A DNA stretch of 64,000 nt from Limnoperna fortunei. Lineage: Eukaryota; Mollusca; Bivalvia; Mytilida; Modiolidae. Location of the stretch: contig OX104114.1 in assembly GCA_944474755.1 (NCBI GenBank), positions 24,761,220 to 24,825,219 of the forward strand, written 5' to 3'. Below the pieces are notes generated by a model. It had not been told where the DNA came from. It did not search any database and saw only the letters and a program-made list of their open reading frames with translations. Shown here piece by piece: positions 1 through 10,900 of this stretch (its first letter is position 1; each line of letters begins with the position of its first letter). The translations under genes were made by a program, and so were the position numbers.

Positions 1-336
1 CTACTAGTACATTTGTGTACAGTAAAACACTGAATAGTAATTTTGGCCATATACAGAAATAAGCATATGATAGATAAATACAAATATATTTCAGGGCATT
101 ATTCTGCAATTGCCATATTTATTAAAAGACTCAATTTGGACTGCATAAACTGATAAAAGAACAAACTTGTAGGAAATTAACTCAGATATTTGTATGTACA
201 AATAGGTTCATTGGTACAATTGTCAAGAAGATCCAAGCAAGAAGGTTCATAATTTAGAGTACCAATGAAAATCTAATAAAAACAGTGGCCATTACCCATT
301 TGGGGAACACACAGGATCATCAAGATGAAGTCTCAC

Positions 337-412
337 CTGAGCCAATTCATGAGTATCTGTTCCATATGTTTTTCCAACTCGATACTTAATCTGTGGACAG
401 TAGCCTCTGTAC
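337..412 (-). CDS. CIMIP2/FAM166-like protein, internal exon (DUF2475-type motif)
   Basis: Read on the minus strand, this 76-base exon lies between an acceptor (..ttgcag) and a donor (gtgaga). Joined to the exon at 1135-1278 it reads ..THVPGYRGYCPQIKYRVGK and then TYGTDTHELAQ. The PGY-GYCPQ-KY--GKTYG pattern is what I know from FAM166A/B (CIMIP2A/B), proteins of the lumen of ciliary doublet microtubules. The phase fits: two bases from the previous exon plus 76 gives 26 codons, ending in phase 0. The rest of the gene runs off the left edge of the window. The family assignment is from motif memory only and a related DUF2475 protein is possible. Confidence 0.55.
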
Positions 413-618
413 CTGCAACCAAAAATAAGTCTCATCAGTTTTAAACAAAAATTACATTTTTAGAGCAACAGAGTACGGAAATGGGCATTGGGGTGGGGCT
501 TCTAGGGGTTACATTCTTCTTTGGACAATGCTTAACTTGCAACTGTAGTGTTGGATCATTTGCCTATTAATTCTATATTATAGGTTTTTTATGTTGTCTA
601 TCATTTGAATAGTCCAAG

Positions 619-833
619 AATCCTCTGCCGTCCAACGCTTTTTTAAATTTTTTTGCGTGGGACGTCAAAGAGCTCTCCATAAGCAAAACAGCGGATTTTG
701 CAACACCGGTCTGGGTCAGCACATTTCATCCTGTCAAATTTAATTAAACATTTTCATCCAGTTAATCTATATATAATTCGCTTCTGACGTCCCACGCAAA
801 AAAAAAGAAAAAACCGTTGGACGGCAGAGGATT
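619..833. mobile_element. Foldback MITE with ~50 bp terminal inverted repeats
   Basis: The left end starts AATCCTCTGCCGTCCAACG and continues through a T-run to GCGTGGGACGTCA. The right end is its reverse complement with few mismatches, so the two ~50 bp arms enclose about 110 bp. The internal part has no ORF. It lies in the intron between the two minus-strand exons. A related string (tcatttgaa) occurs on both sides but not flush with the left end, so the target-site duplication is uncertain. Superfamily unknown. Confidence 0.75.
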
Positions 834-1134
834 CATTTGAAATGAAAAGGAAGCAAAACATTTCACACAAATTGAAATATGATATAGTGTACAAAGTATA
901 TAACCCCCTACCTCTTTCCTGACTTGCTAAATATTTATATGATATATTCAGTGTATCTGGCTACGGAAATTAGCTATGAATATAAAATCATGTTACACTT
1001 TAGTGAAACTTTCTTTTAATATATTATTCCAATGACCAATTCCTATCAAAATACAGCAAAGTGCTGACAAACACCACACCATATTTATTGCTTTGATGTC
1101 TTTTTGTAACATCGATATAATTATATGAGCTTAC

Positions 1135-1278
1135 CCTGGCACGTGAGTACCATCTCTCAAGGCAGCAAAGCTCCGTCTTTGATCAAGACTTGGTCCACCA
1201 CCAAAGGCTACTGTGGTCATTGTTTTCGGAAAATGTTTGCCTGAGACAACTGTCACAAAAGGTCCGTATTTGTAATAC
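1135..1278 (-). CDS. CIMIP2/FAM166-like protein, upstream exon
   Basis: A minus-strand exon of 144 bases between acceptor ctacag and donor gtaagc. It encodes YYKYGPFVTVVSGKHFPKTM, then a Gly-rich stretch (TTVAFGGGPSLDQRR), and ends with THVPG, which joins in phase 2 to the next exon. No stop occurs in this frame and both splice sites are consensus. I do not recognise a separate domain in the first 40 residues. A tiny first exon (ATG at 1479 down to 1460, donor gttagt) would join in phase and give MRNVYFR before YYKYG. That start is plausible but unproven. The gene is divergent from the TRPV gene that starts about 80-280 bases away. Confidence 0.5.
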
Positions 1279-1558
1279 CTGTAGAAAGTTTATAATCCAC
1301 AGAAAAGGCCCTAATTATTGCTAGAATATAGATCGGTCGTGTGTTGTCTAGGGCGCTTTAAGTTGCTAAGGTGCTCTGCACTCGAGTAATCAACCAATAA
1401 AATCATCGGTTTATACGAACTACACGCACTACTGCATCCATCGATGACATTTAACTAACCGGAAGTAAACGTTTCGCATGCGTACAGGTAAAATCAAAGA
1501 TGGAGGTTGTTTACACTTGATACGGGACGTTTCCCAGTGGATTTTCAATAATATTGCC
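1279..1558. promoter_or_regulatory. Likely bidirectional promoter between CIMIP2-like and TRPV genes
   Basis: The channel start codon at 1559 (+) and the first recognised CIMIP2-like exon (-, ending 1278) point away from each other. At most 280 bases separate them. The segment is less AT-rich than its surroundings and contains CpGs (for example around 1330-1360 and 1420-1480). GTTGCTAAGG at 1362-1371 resembles one half of an RFX X-box, but the second half is not convincing. A short upstream ORF (ATG at 1500, six codons) precedes the channel start. No TATA box was seen. The promoter role is inferred from gene layout. Confidence 0.4.
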
Positions 1559-1922
1559 ATGGGGAATACAACAGTTGTCGCATCTGGAGTTAAACAGCAA
1601 GCAGATTCTGGAGCAAAAGAGCTATATAATTTACTTGATTTGAAAGGAGGTGGCGAACTTGTTGAGTTAATGAAGAGAGCGAGATGGACCAAAGATTTTA
1701 AAGACATCGATCACAAAATTAAACATGAAGTAAAAAAATTCTTGTATGATGAGGGAAGGGGGAGAAAAATACCAATAGTTGATCTAATAATGATGAGAAG
1801 TCAAGAAAGGGAAAGTCGCAAGCCAAGAATTGGAAAAGATAAGCGGTTGAAAGAAAGAGATTTGGCATTGATCGATATGAATTTTCCAGATGCAGAGGCA
1901 AATTATTTACGAAATAAACCAG
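1559..1922 (+). CDS. TRPV exon 1: N-terminal cytoplasmic region
   Basis: Start chosen at 1559 because gccATGG is a strong initiation context and MGNTT fits the MGN starts I recall for invertebrate TRPVs, with Gly2 open to N-myristoylation. An in-frame ATG at 1478 would add 27 residues of unfamiliar sequence. The exon encodes 121 residues plus one base, is rich in Lys/Arg/Glu, and ends ..ANYLRNKP G|gtaaaa. The segment [20 protein letters not shown] looks helical. Translation runs on past the donor to a stop at 1952, so intron retention would give a short protein. Confidence 0.8.
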
Positions 1923-4900
1923 GTAAAAAAATCAATACAATGATTCGTCTATAGCTACTGTCATTAGGTTTTTATGTATAGAGGAGTGTGCAGCACACAT
2001 TTATAGATAAACAGCAGTTCACAAAACCTCTTCAAAAGTTGTATTCTGTTAAATAATCCATTAAACTGAATGAAAAAATTATCTATTATAAGGGTGCAAG
2101 TCAAATCAGCACCTTGTCTAATAAAATTTGCATCATCTTTGCAAAAATAGCGCCTGTTAAATTTTTTAATTTTGTGACATTAAAATGGTAAAAGGGTATT
2201 GCAAAATCTTTAATTTATAATATTATTTAGAATGGGGATTTCACATGTTTAACTTTAATTACCGGGTATGTTTGATGATTGCAGATATTATTGTTATGTA
2301 TAACAGTAATTAGATAATTAGATTTAAAATTTTTGTTAAAAATAATTACTAAATTAATTTTATGTTTTAGTTTTTTGTTTTAGTAATTAAATCATTCTTA
2401 AAGTGTTTTATAAAATAGTTATTGAAATATAATTTGTAAAATCTTGTTTTATTATACCAGTTGATGATTTGACCCAAGTTCCTATCTGACTAAAGTATTC
2501 TATTATAAACCTGTATGAATTGCAGTTTTAAACCATATAAGTTTAACCTGTTCATTTAGAAATTCAAATTGTCCTATGATTATATTATATATTATCATGA
2601 TTATATTATATATTTACAGTGTTCCTAAACCTTCAAATTGTTTTGGAAATAATTACTTTATTACATCATGAGCATAACACCAAATAATAGTATATTTGTA
2701 CTATTTCAAAACATCATCCTTAAGCTTGTCATTAAAATTTATAGGCAACAGATTAAAGTACCAGTTAAATGTATCAAATCATTTACTTTCCCTCTTTATT
2801 TACAATGTACTTTTACTAGTATATTTTCAATACAATGTACCTTTTTAAGGTTAATTCTCTTTTTAATTTTAGATATATACTTTTACAAGAATTTTAGAAA
2901 ATTTTTATTTAAGAAAATGTAATTGAAACAATTTAAAACCTCAAATTAAATATGCAGCTTTTATCATTAATGTAGATCTAATCTTGCACCACTTCTTCTT
3001 GTCTGCATTAGTGAAGTTTTCAAGTTTGATGTTTGTAGGAACTTATATTAAATGCCTGTGAAACAAAGCAACTACCTGATGGTTTCACTACCGCCTCTAG
3101 AGGCATTAAATTTTTTTAAAATAATTATCGACTCTTTGGGTTTACTTGATAAAGATGAATCCTATTTACAGTATTTGGATTTTTTTCCATCTGAAGCAGT
3201 TGAATTGTTTCTTTGTCTAACTGTTGTAATGTAGATGTATTCTGAAATGATTTTTGTGTTTTTAGCTGACACATGTTTGCCAGGTAAGATTTGTGTAGTC
3301 ACAAGCAATGCAAGCTGTCTGTCCTGTATATTTTCAACAATGACATTTTTGCACATTTCAATTTTTTAAACACTTGAAAGTGGACATTATCGAATTGTTT
3401 TAAACTTTGGACATTCATAATAAATAAGCCTTGTACAGTTCACATAGTACTTGCCTTGTAAGCACACAGTACACATGGCTGCCAGAAAACTGATTCGAAT
3501 TCTAACAACAGTGTAATAATGCTTTTTGGTCAATTAAACATGTAAATTGGTAATTGATGTAAACATCCAGTTACATGTAGGTACGTAGCCGTCACGAAAA
3601 TTCACACAGATTGATTATTTGCCATTTTGGTTGAACAAATAATTGTGACTATATACTGTTCAGGTTTCTTTGTTAAGGTGAATTTTTAGCTTTCATTAAT
3701 TACAAGTAGGGTGTGGGAAAAGACAATTTCTTTCATTTAGCCACCACTTTTGTAGTTTAATGATCTCTTACCATGCATTACTTTGCAACCTTGCATGGGG
3801 ATGTTGTGGATGGCAGCTTTTCATTCATCAGTCTAAGTGAAGAATGCTAATTAAATTTTCCTTTAATTTATTATCAAAATGCAATGACTCATTGTCAGGT
3901 ATTTTCCATCTATTGGTCAATAAATTCTGAAAGCACTATACAGAAAACTGCTTTAATATGTTTTCTTTACAACCTTTTATCAGTAATAGCTGCAGCTATT
4001 GCATAACTTGCTTACGTAAATAAACTTCCAACTTAGTTCAGCTGCTGTATACCCTAGTTTAGAAGTTTTATTTTACCTGAGTCATGCATGAGTAGCCACA
4101 ATTTAAATTGTTTGTTTGAATAATGTTTGACACCACTTTCAGGAATTTTTCAGCTTCATCATGGTGTCCAGTTTTTTTAAGGAGGAAGCTGGAATACCAG
4201 GAGAGAACCCCAACCTTCAGTAGGTTAAACTGGCAATCACTGACACAATTTAAATAGCTAGCTATTACTGATAAAGAGCTTCAATCAAGGAAAGCAGTTT
4301 TCTAAACAGCTGTTTTATGTACTTAGAATTGATTGTACGAAGGTCAAAATACCTGACAATGTCATTGTATTTTGACTATAATATTGCACTATTTTTAAGT
4401 GCACATTGACCACTAGTCAGTTCTGTATAAAAACTTAACATACATTAAAATTTATATAGACTTATGGTAAAAGTCATTAACATTATAATATTTTAATGAT
4501 TGTGGTTTTAAGAACTTATGTCAGTTTTAGAGAAAATGTTTTTTTGCACACATAATTTTACATACAATGTATATCAATTTCTCCTGCTTAGAATTTAAGA
4601 ACTTACACGTGAACAAATTTAATTGCTACATCTGAACCACTAGTCATACAGGTATCCCTAAAACAGTTAAAACTTTTATGGCATATATATATATATGAGT
4701 ATCAGTTTCTTCAGCATAGAATTCAAAGAAATAACTCGTCTACTTTATTACTATGTATACTACATGTACATGTAGTACATGTAGATGATGTACATGTACC
4801 AGTAAACATTACCAATTTTGATAATGAATGGTTGTCACTGATACAAAAAAATCAGAACACTACATTAAGGACCCATACTGGAATATGAGGTTAGTTTTCA

Positions 4901-7900
4901 TCTAAGCACTCCACAGGCATTACTATAGAACATGTATGTGGTAGGTTACCTGTAATCAAATGTAATTAATAGGTAGGTTAATTACATGTAACCTTTATAT
5001 ATGATTTGTGCCAACACATATATATTACATGTACCAACACTTATAAAAAACAAAACCAAAACTATGGGTATGCAACATTATACATATAAACATATACATA
5101 CATGTAACTTCTCCCTATTGTTTCATTCCCCTCTTCTCCCCGTTGCTCCCTTCCCCTGTTCTCATACTAGTACATGTACCATACTTGGAGGAATCTGGAT
5201 AGGGGGTTGTTGGGTTAGAACATGGAAAGTCTGACTATGGATCATAGTGGGCAACATGTTTGGAGATTGCCATGCTCCTTGTATAATAAAGAATCCTTTT
5301 TGTAGATTTCGAAAAGAGTAAAATAGTATACTGTAATTATTATTATAGCTACTAGTAACACAAAATGCTGAATACTCTGTCCCTATGGTCATACATGTAT
5401 AAACCCCTTATATACTTTTGTTGCACTGGCAGTCAAACTTTTGTTCTTAATTGGTCAATCCTTTTCCCCATTGATTTATTGTTTGTTAACTTATTATTAT
5501 CGATGTATTAGAAGCTGAAAAATTGCTTGGACATTGAACGAATATTTAAGCAATCAATCATTGAAGTTGCTAATAATGGACATGCAGATGAAAACCAATC
5601 TAAAATGGTTACAATATAATGGAGGGTTTTAAAATCGATGCAATATGACAAAAACTAATGCTGCATTAATTGTTAGTATAGATCAGAATACAGCACAGCG
5701 ACTTCTGTAGGGTTATTATTATATGCAGTAAAATTTTAGAAATTTTAACGTTGTTGTATACAGTACACCAAGTCACAACTTCATGGATTCTTTTCAAAAT
5801 AAGTCTTTTAGGAGTATTAACATACTTTAAAATAACAATACCATTACATTAGAAAAGAAAAAAATTAATATATATTGAATTTAAAAAAAAAGACATGACT
5901 TTTGCCTTACCAGTGTATTGCATGTACAATGTAGCTGTAGGTCATCCTTTCCATGTCCAAATATGGCTTGTTTGCTAATTACCAGAATATATTTGTAAAC
6001 AATTGCAATTTATAATAAATATTATGCAAAATAGGTACATGTAGGTGTAGGTATATATTTCAGAATAAACTTGTAAACTTGTATTGTAGTTTTTATTAGT
6101 GTATTGCATTTGTATGTTGTTGCTAGCTTTGTTGTTATAATATAATAACAATTTAAAAATTATACTATCATATTTGTATGGTACAGGTGAAATTCCAATA
6201 ATGCACTTTTATGTGTATTTTTATTTTAAGGCTAGCATGTTTTTCAATTTTTTCCCTGACTGTATTCAATATGCTATTCCATGCTTTTTTTTGTCTTCAA
6301 TGGTGCAGTGGAATAAAAAATTTAGACTGCTTTTGATACATGTATTTAAAGAAATATTCTTAGTTATGTTTCAAATTTATGCCTATTATTTTGTTTTCTA
6401 TTAATTACTATTAAAAGTTCCATGTTCACCTACTAGTACTAGTAATTTAGATTAAATATTTTTTATTTATGGCGAAGTGTTATCTTAAACTAAACTCGTC
6501 TAATGTAATATAATCTTCCACTGATGCTCCCTCTTTCTGAAATCTTTGCTGGCCATTTTCTTTGCATATATTTAGAATTTTATAGTGTTAAGCATCCTAA
6601 TATGTCAAGAAAACCGATCAAACAACAAGAGTCTATAAGGCCAAGGGGCAATTAATACAAATCTAGATTAAGACAAACATTTACTAGTACAACATGAAAC
6701 AAAAACAAACAATATAAAAACAGAAGCTGAGTAATTATAACCTGAACCCATATAGAGTAGACCAGGGGTGCACTAAGGTGCTCCATATGAGTAAGCATTG
6801 CCTGCCTCTACTAGTGATTAAATACTCACCATTTTCATATCTAGGTAAAAGTCAAATCCAGGAATAAGAAAGACTACTTATTGGTATACATGTAACTCGG
6901 GGAAAAATGTTGGATCATATTTGTGATATTGATTTACCATAACAATAAATTGTCATGGTGATGGACACAGAATTTCTGAAGGGTTAGGGGTAACACTTAT
7001 CTAGATACAGCCCACCCTGGTATAAGTTGCTTAGTAGTCAACAGCAGTTGATCATTTACATTTGTGTTGGTGATGCGTGATTCCATGTACTAGATAGACA
7101 GCATAATCAAAAGTTTACTTATTACAGTAATCTGATGTCAATAATTGATTGGAAAGTTCATAACAGTTCTGATTTATTTGAAACTATTAAATAATTCAAT
7201 TAACTGATCAATGATTGTAAATTTTAAAATTATAATAAACATTTACATGTAAATTTCTTCACAATAGTTCACCATTTTTCCTAAGTTTAAATTTTAGCTG
7301 ATGTCTTTTTAAGTTTTTTTTTCTCAATGTATTACTGAGTTGTATACTGTTACTGAAAATTAACACTCTACAGTCAATTTTCAGTTTTACAATGTTTACA
7401 TGTATTCAACGTGATATGGTTATTTTTTAGATCGCAAATACCGTGAGGTTTGCTGGGATATCAACAAGAGAGGTACTGTTGGGGAAAATATCCTGCACAT
7501 TTGTGTTCTCTTGTCAACAGCTATCCATGCAGACCTTGCCAAACGACTGATTAAAGAGTATCCAAAACTGATCAATGATATTTACTTATCTGATGAGTAT
7601 TATGGTATGTTCAATTACTGTCTGTTTATTTGAAATTAAGGACCAATAGATGAACCCTTGCTAATCACAAATTCTGAAATACTTGTGTTGAATTTAGTAA
7701 ATTTTTCTTATCTTTACTGCTATTTTTTGTCTCGCCTGCGACGAAAGTCGCTGGAGGCGAGACATATGTATGGGAATCCGGCGGCGGAGGCGGCGGCGTA
7801 AACACTTGACATCTTGCTTCATATATTTGTAAGCCCAAGCCCTAGGTCCATCAAATTTGGTCCAGAGGTAGCTTATGATGAGTACTTGCCAGTCAGTCAC

Positions 7901-10900
7901 CTGTCACCTGACCTTGACCTCAATTTCACGGTCCAGCGACTACGTTAAAGTTTTTGGGTTACGACAGTTCCTCTGTAACTATAAGCATGGTAGGATGACA
8001 ATATTTGGTGTATAGGTTGCTGATGACTAGTACATGACTGTCTTATAGGTGTCACCTGACCTTGACCTCAATTTCACGGTCCAGCGACTACGTTAAAGTT
8101 TTTGGGTTACGACAGTTCCTCTGTAACTACGCATGGTAGGATGACAATATTTGGTATACAGGTTGCTAATGACTAGTACTTGACTGTCTGGTAGGTGTCA
8201 CCTGACCTTGACCTCAATTTCATGGTCCAGCAACTACGTTAAAGTTTTTGGGTTACGACAGTTCCTCTGTAACTACGCATGGTAGGATGACAATATTTGG
8301 TGTATAGGTTGCTGATGACTAGTACATGACTGTCTGGTAGGTGTCACCTGACCTTGACCTCAATTTCACGGTCCAGTGACTACGTTAAAGTTTTTGGGTT
8401 ACGACAGTTCCTCTGTAACCACGCATGGTAGGATGACAATTTTTGGTGTACCGGTTGCTGATGACTAGTACTTGACTGTCTGGTAGGTGTCACCTGACCT
8501 TGACCTCAATTTCATGGTCCAGTGACTATGTTAAAGTTTTTGGTTTACGACAGTTCCTCTGTAACTACGCATGGTAGGATGACAATATTTGGTGTATAGG
8601 TTGCTGATGACTAGTACATGACTGTTTGGTAGGTGTCACCTGACCTTGACCTCAATTTCACGGTCCAGCGACTACGTTAAAGTTTTTGGGTTATGGCTGT
8701 TCCCCTGTAACTATGCATAGTATGGTGACAATATTTCGTATACAGGCCGCTGCTGATATTTAATGCTATTTACGTAATGCTTATGACGAAATTTATTTTC
8801 GTTACTGATGCGGAATGCAGGCGAGACCTTTTTCTGTGTCCACGGGGGCCTCGGTGGCCGAGTGGTCAAGGTAGTTCATTTACTATTGATCACGTGGTCT
8901 GTCAACACTGAGATTGCGGGTTCGATTCTCACTGCAGGCAGGGTGTACTCGACTCCAATCTTAATTGACAAGGATTGCCAGTTTTCCTACCGCAGGTCGG
9001 GGGTTCTCTCCGGGTACTCCGGCTTCCTCCCCCAATAAAAACTGGACGCCATGAAATAGCTGAAAAATTGCTGAAAGTGGCGTTAAAACACCATTCAAAC
9101 AAACAAAAACAAACAATCTGTGTCCACACTTGTCTTTGTTTGTTTGTGATTTTTTTTGGTTTTTGTCTCGCCTGCGATGAAAGAGTTGGAGGTGAGACAT
9201 ATGTATGGGAATCCAGCGTTGGCGGCGTAAACACTTGACATCTTGCTTCATATATTTGTAAGCCCAAGCCCTAGGTCCATCAAATTTGGTACAGAGGTAG
9301 CTTATGATGAGTACTTGCCAGTCAGTCACCTGTCACCTGACCTTGACCTCAATTTCACGGTCCAGCGACTACGTTTAAGTTTTTGGGTTACGGCAGTTCC
9401 TCCGTTACTACGCATAGTAGGATGACAATATTTGTTGTATAGGTTGCTGATGACTAGTACATGACTGTCTGGTAGGTGTCACCTGACCTTGACCTCAATT
9501 TAACGGTCCAGCGACTTCGTTAAAGTTTTTGGGTTACGACAGTTCCTCTGTAACCACGCAAGGTAGGATGACAATATTTGGTATATAGGTTGCCGATGAC
9601 TGGTACATGACTGTCTGGTAGGTGTCACCTGACCTTGACCTTAATTTCACGGTCCAGTGACTACGTTAAAGTTTTTGGGTTAGGACAGTTCCTCTGTTAC
9701 CATGCATGGTTGGATGACAATATTTGGTATATAGGTTGCTGATGACTAGTACATGACTGTCGGGTAGGTGTCACCTGACCTTGACCTCAATTTCACGGTC
9801 CAGTGACTACGTTAAAGTTTTTGGGTTACGGCAGTTCCTCTGTAACCACGCATGGTAGGATGACAATATTTGGTATATAAGTTGCTGATGACTAGTACAT
9901 GACTGTCTGGTAGGTGTCACCTGACCTTGACCTCAATTTCACGGTCCAGCGACTATGTTAAAGTTTTTGTGTTACTGCAGTTTCTCTGTAACTATGCATG
10001 GTAGGATGACAATTTTTTGTATATAGGTTGCTGATGAATAGTACATGTCTGTCTGGTCGGTGCCATTTGACCTTGACCTCAATTTCATGGTCCAGTGACT
10101 ACGTTAAAATGTTTAGGTTACTGCTGTTCCCCTGAAACCAACCATGGTAGGATGACAATATTTGGTATATAGGTTGCTGATAAATAGTAAATGATTGTCT
10201 GGTAGGTGTCACCTGACCTTGACCTCAATTTAACGGTTCAGCGACTATGTTAAAGTTTTTGTATTAGGACAGTTCCTCTGTAACTATGCATAGTATGGTG
10301 ACAATATTTGGTATACAGGCCGCTTCTCATAATTAATGCTAATTACGTAATGCTTATGACGAAATTTATTTTCGTTACTGATGCGGAATTCAGGCGAGAC
10401 GTTTTTCTGTGTCCACACTTGTTTGTATGTGTGCCATGTTTTTGTTTTCCATATTGATTTATATTGTAACGCTGCCCCTCGGGTGTTAGAGTCGAACACC
10501 CGAGATGACGGCGCCACACTTAACTACAACAGATTTCGTTAACCCTATGTCGCACGTAGACGGGTGTCTAGTTTTCGCCACCCGCCTTAGCACAACATAG
10601 AGAGCCAGTATATAGAATGTTAACCGTTGTAGTATGTAAAAAATGATAATTCTTTATTTTAGAAGTACAGTCAAACCTCGATAAGTCGAAGTTTGCGGGA
10701 CCGTAAAAAATATATCGAGTTATCCGAAGTTCGAGTCAACCGAGTTTAGGGTGTGACGTCATTTTCATTATGTGATTTTAAAAAAATCTAACGGTCGTTA
10801 TTTCATGTACATTGGTTTCGAACTTCGGCATCGCTTGTTTTGTCACGGTATTTGTAGCGTGCGATACATGTATATGAAGTATTTTAGCCATTCACATAAA

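Larger units (their letters stand above)
1923..7430 (+). other. TRPV intron 1
   Basis: A 5.5 kb AT-rich intron. It holds a 5'-truncated minus-strand SINE (4109-4244), a cluster of TACATGTA-type palindromes (about 4745-4800) and short AT microsatellites. Small open frames inside it have no recognisable domain. Otherwise I see nothing. Confidence 0.7.

Noticed and set aside
1429..1707. 92-codon minus-strand frame opposite TRPV exon 1
   Set aside because: Shadow of the coding exon. Only its last few codons overlap the tentative first exon of the CIMIP2-like gene.
8844..8940. tRNA gene
   Set aside because: The A- and B-box-like head belongs to a SINE with a long body, tail and target duplication; there is no complete cloverleaf.
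8808..9329. Several frames of 76-122 codons on both strands around 8.8-9.4 kb
   Set aside because: They run across a SINE and two family A elements; there is no conserved protein.
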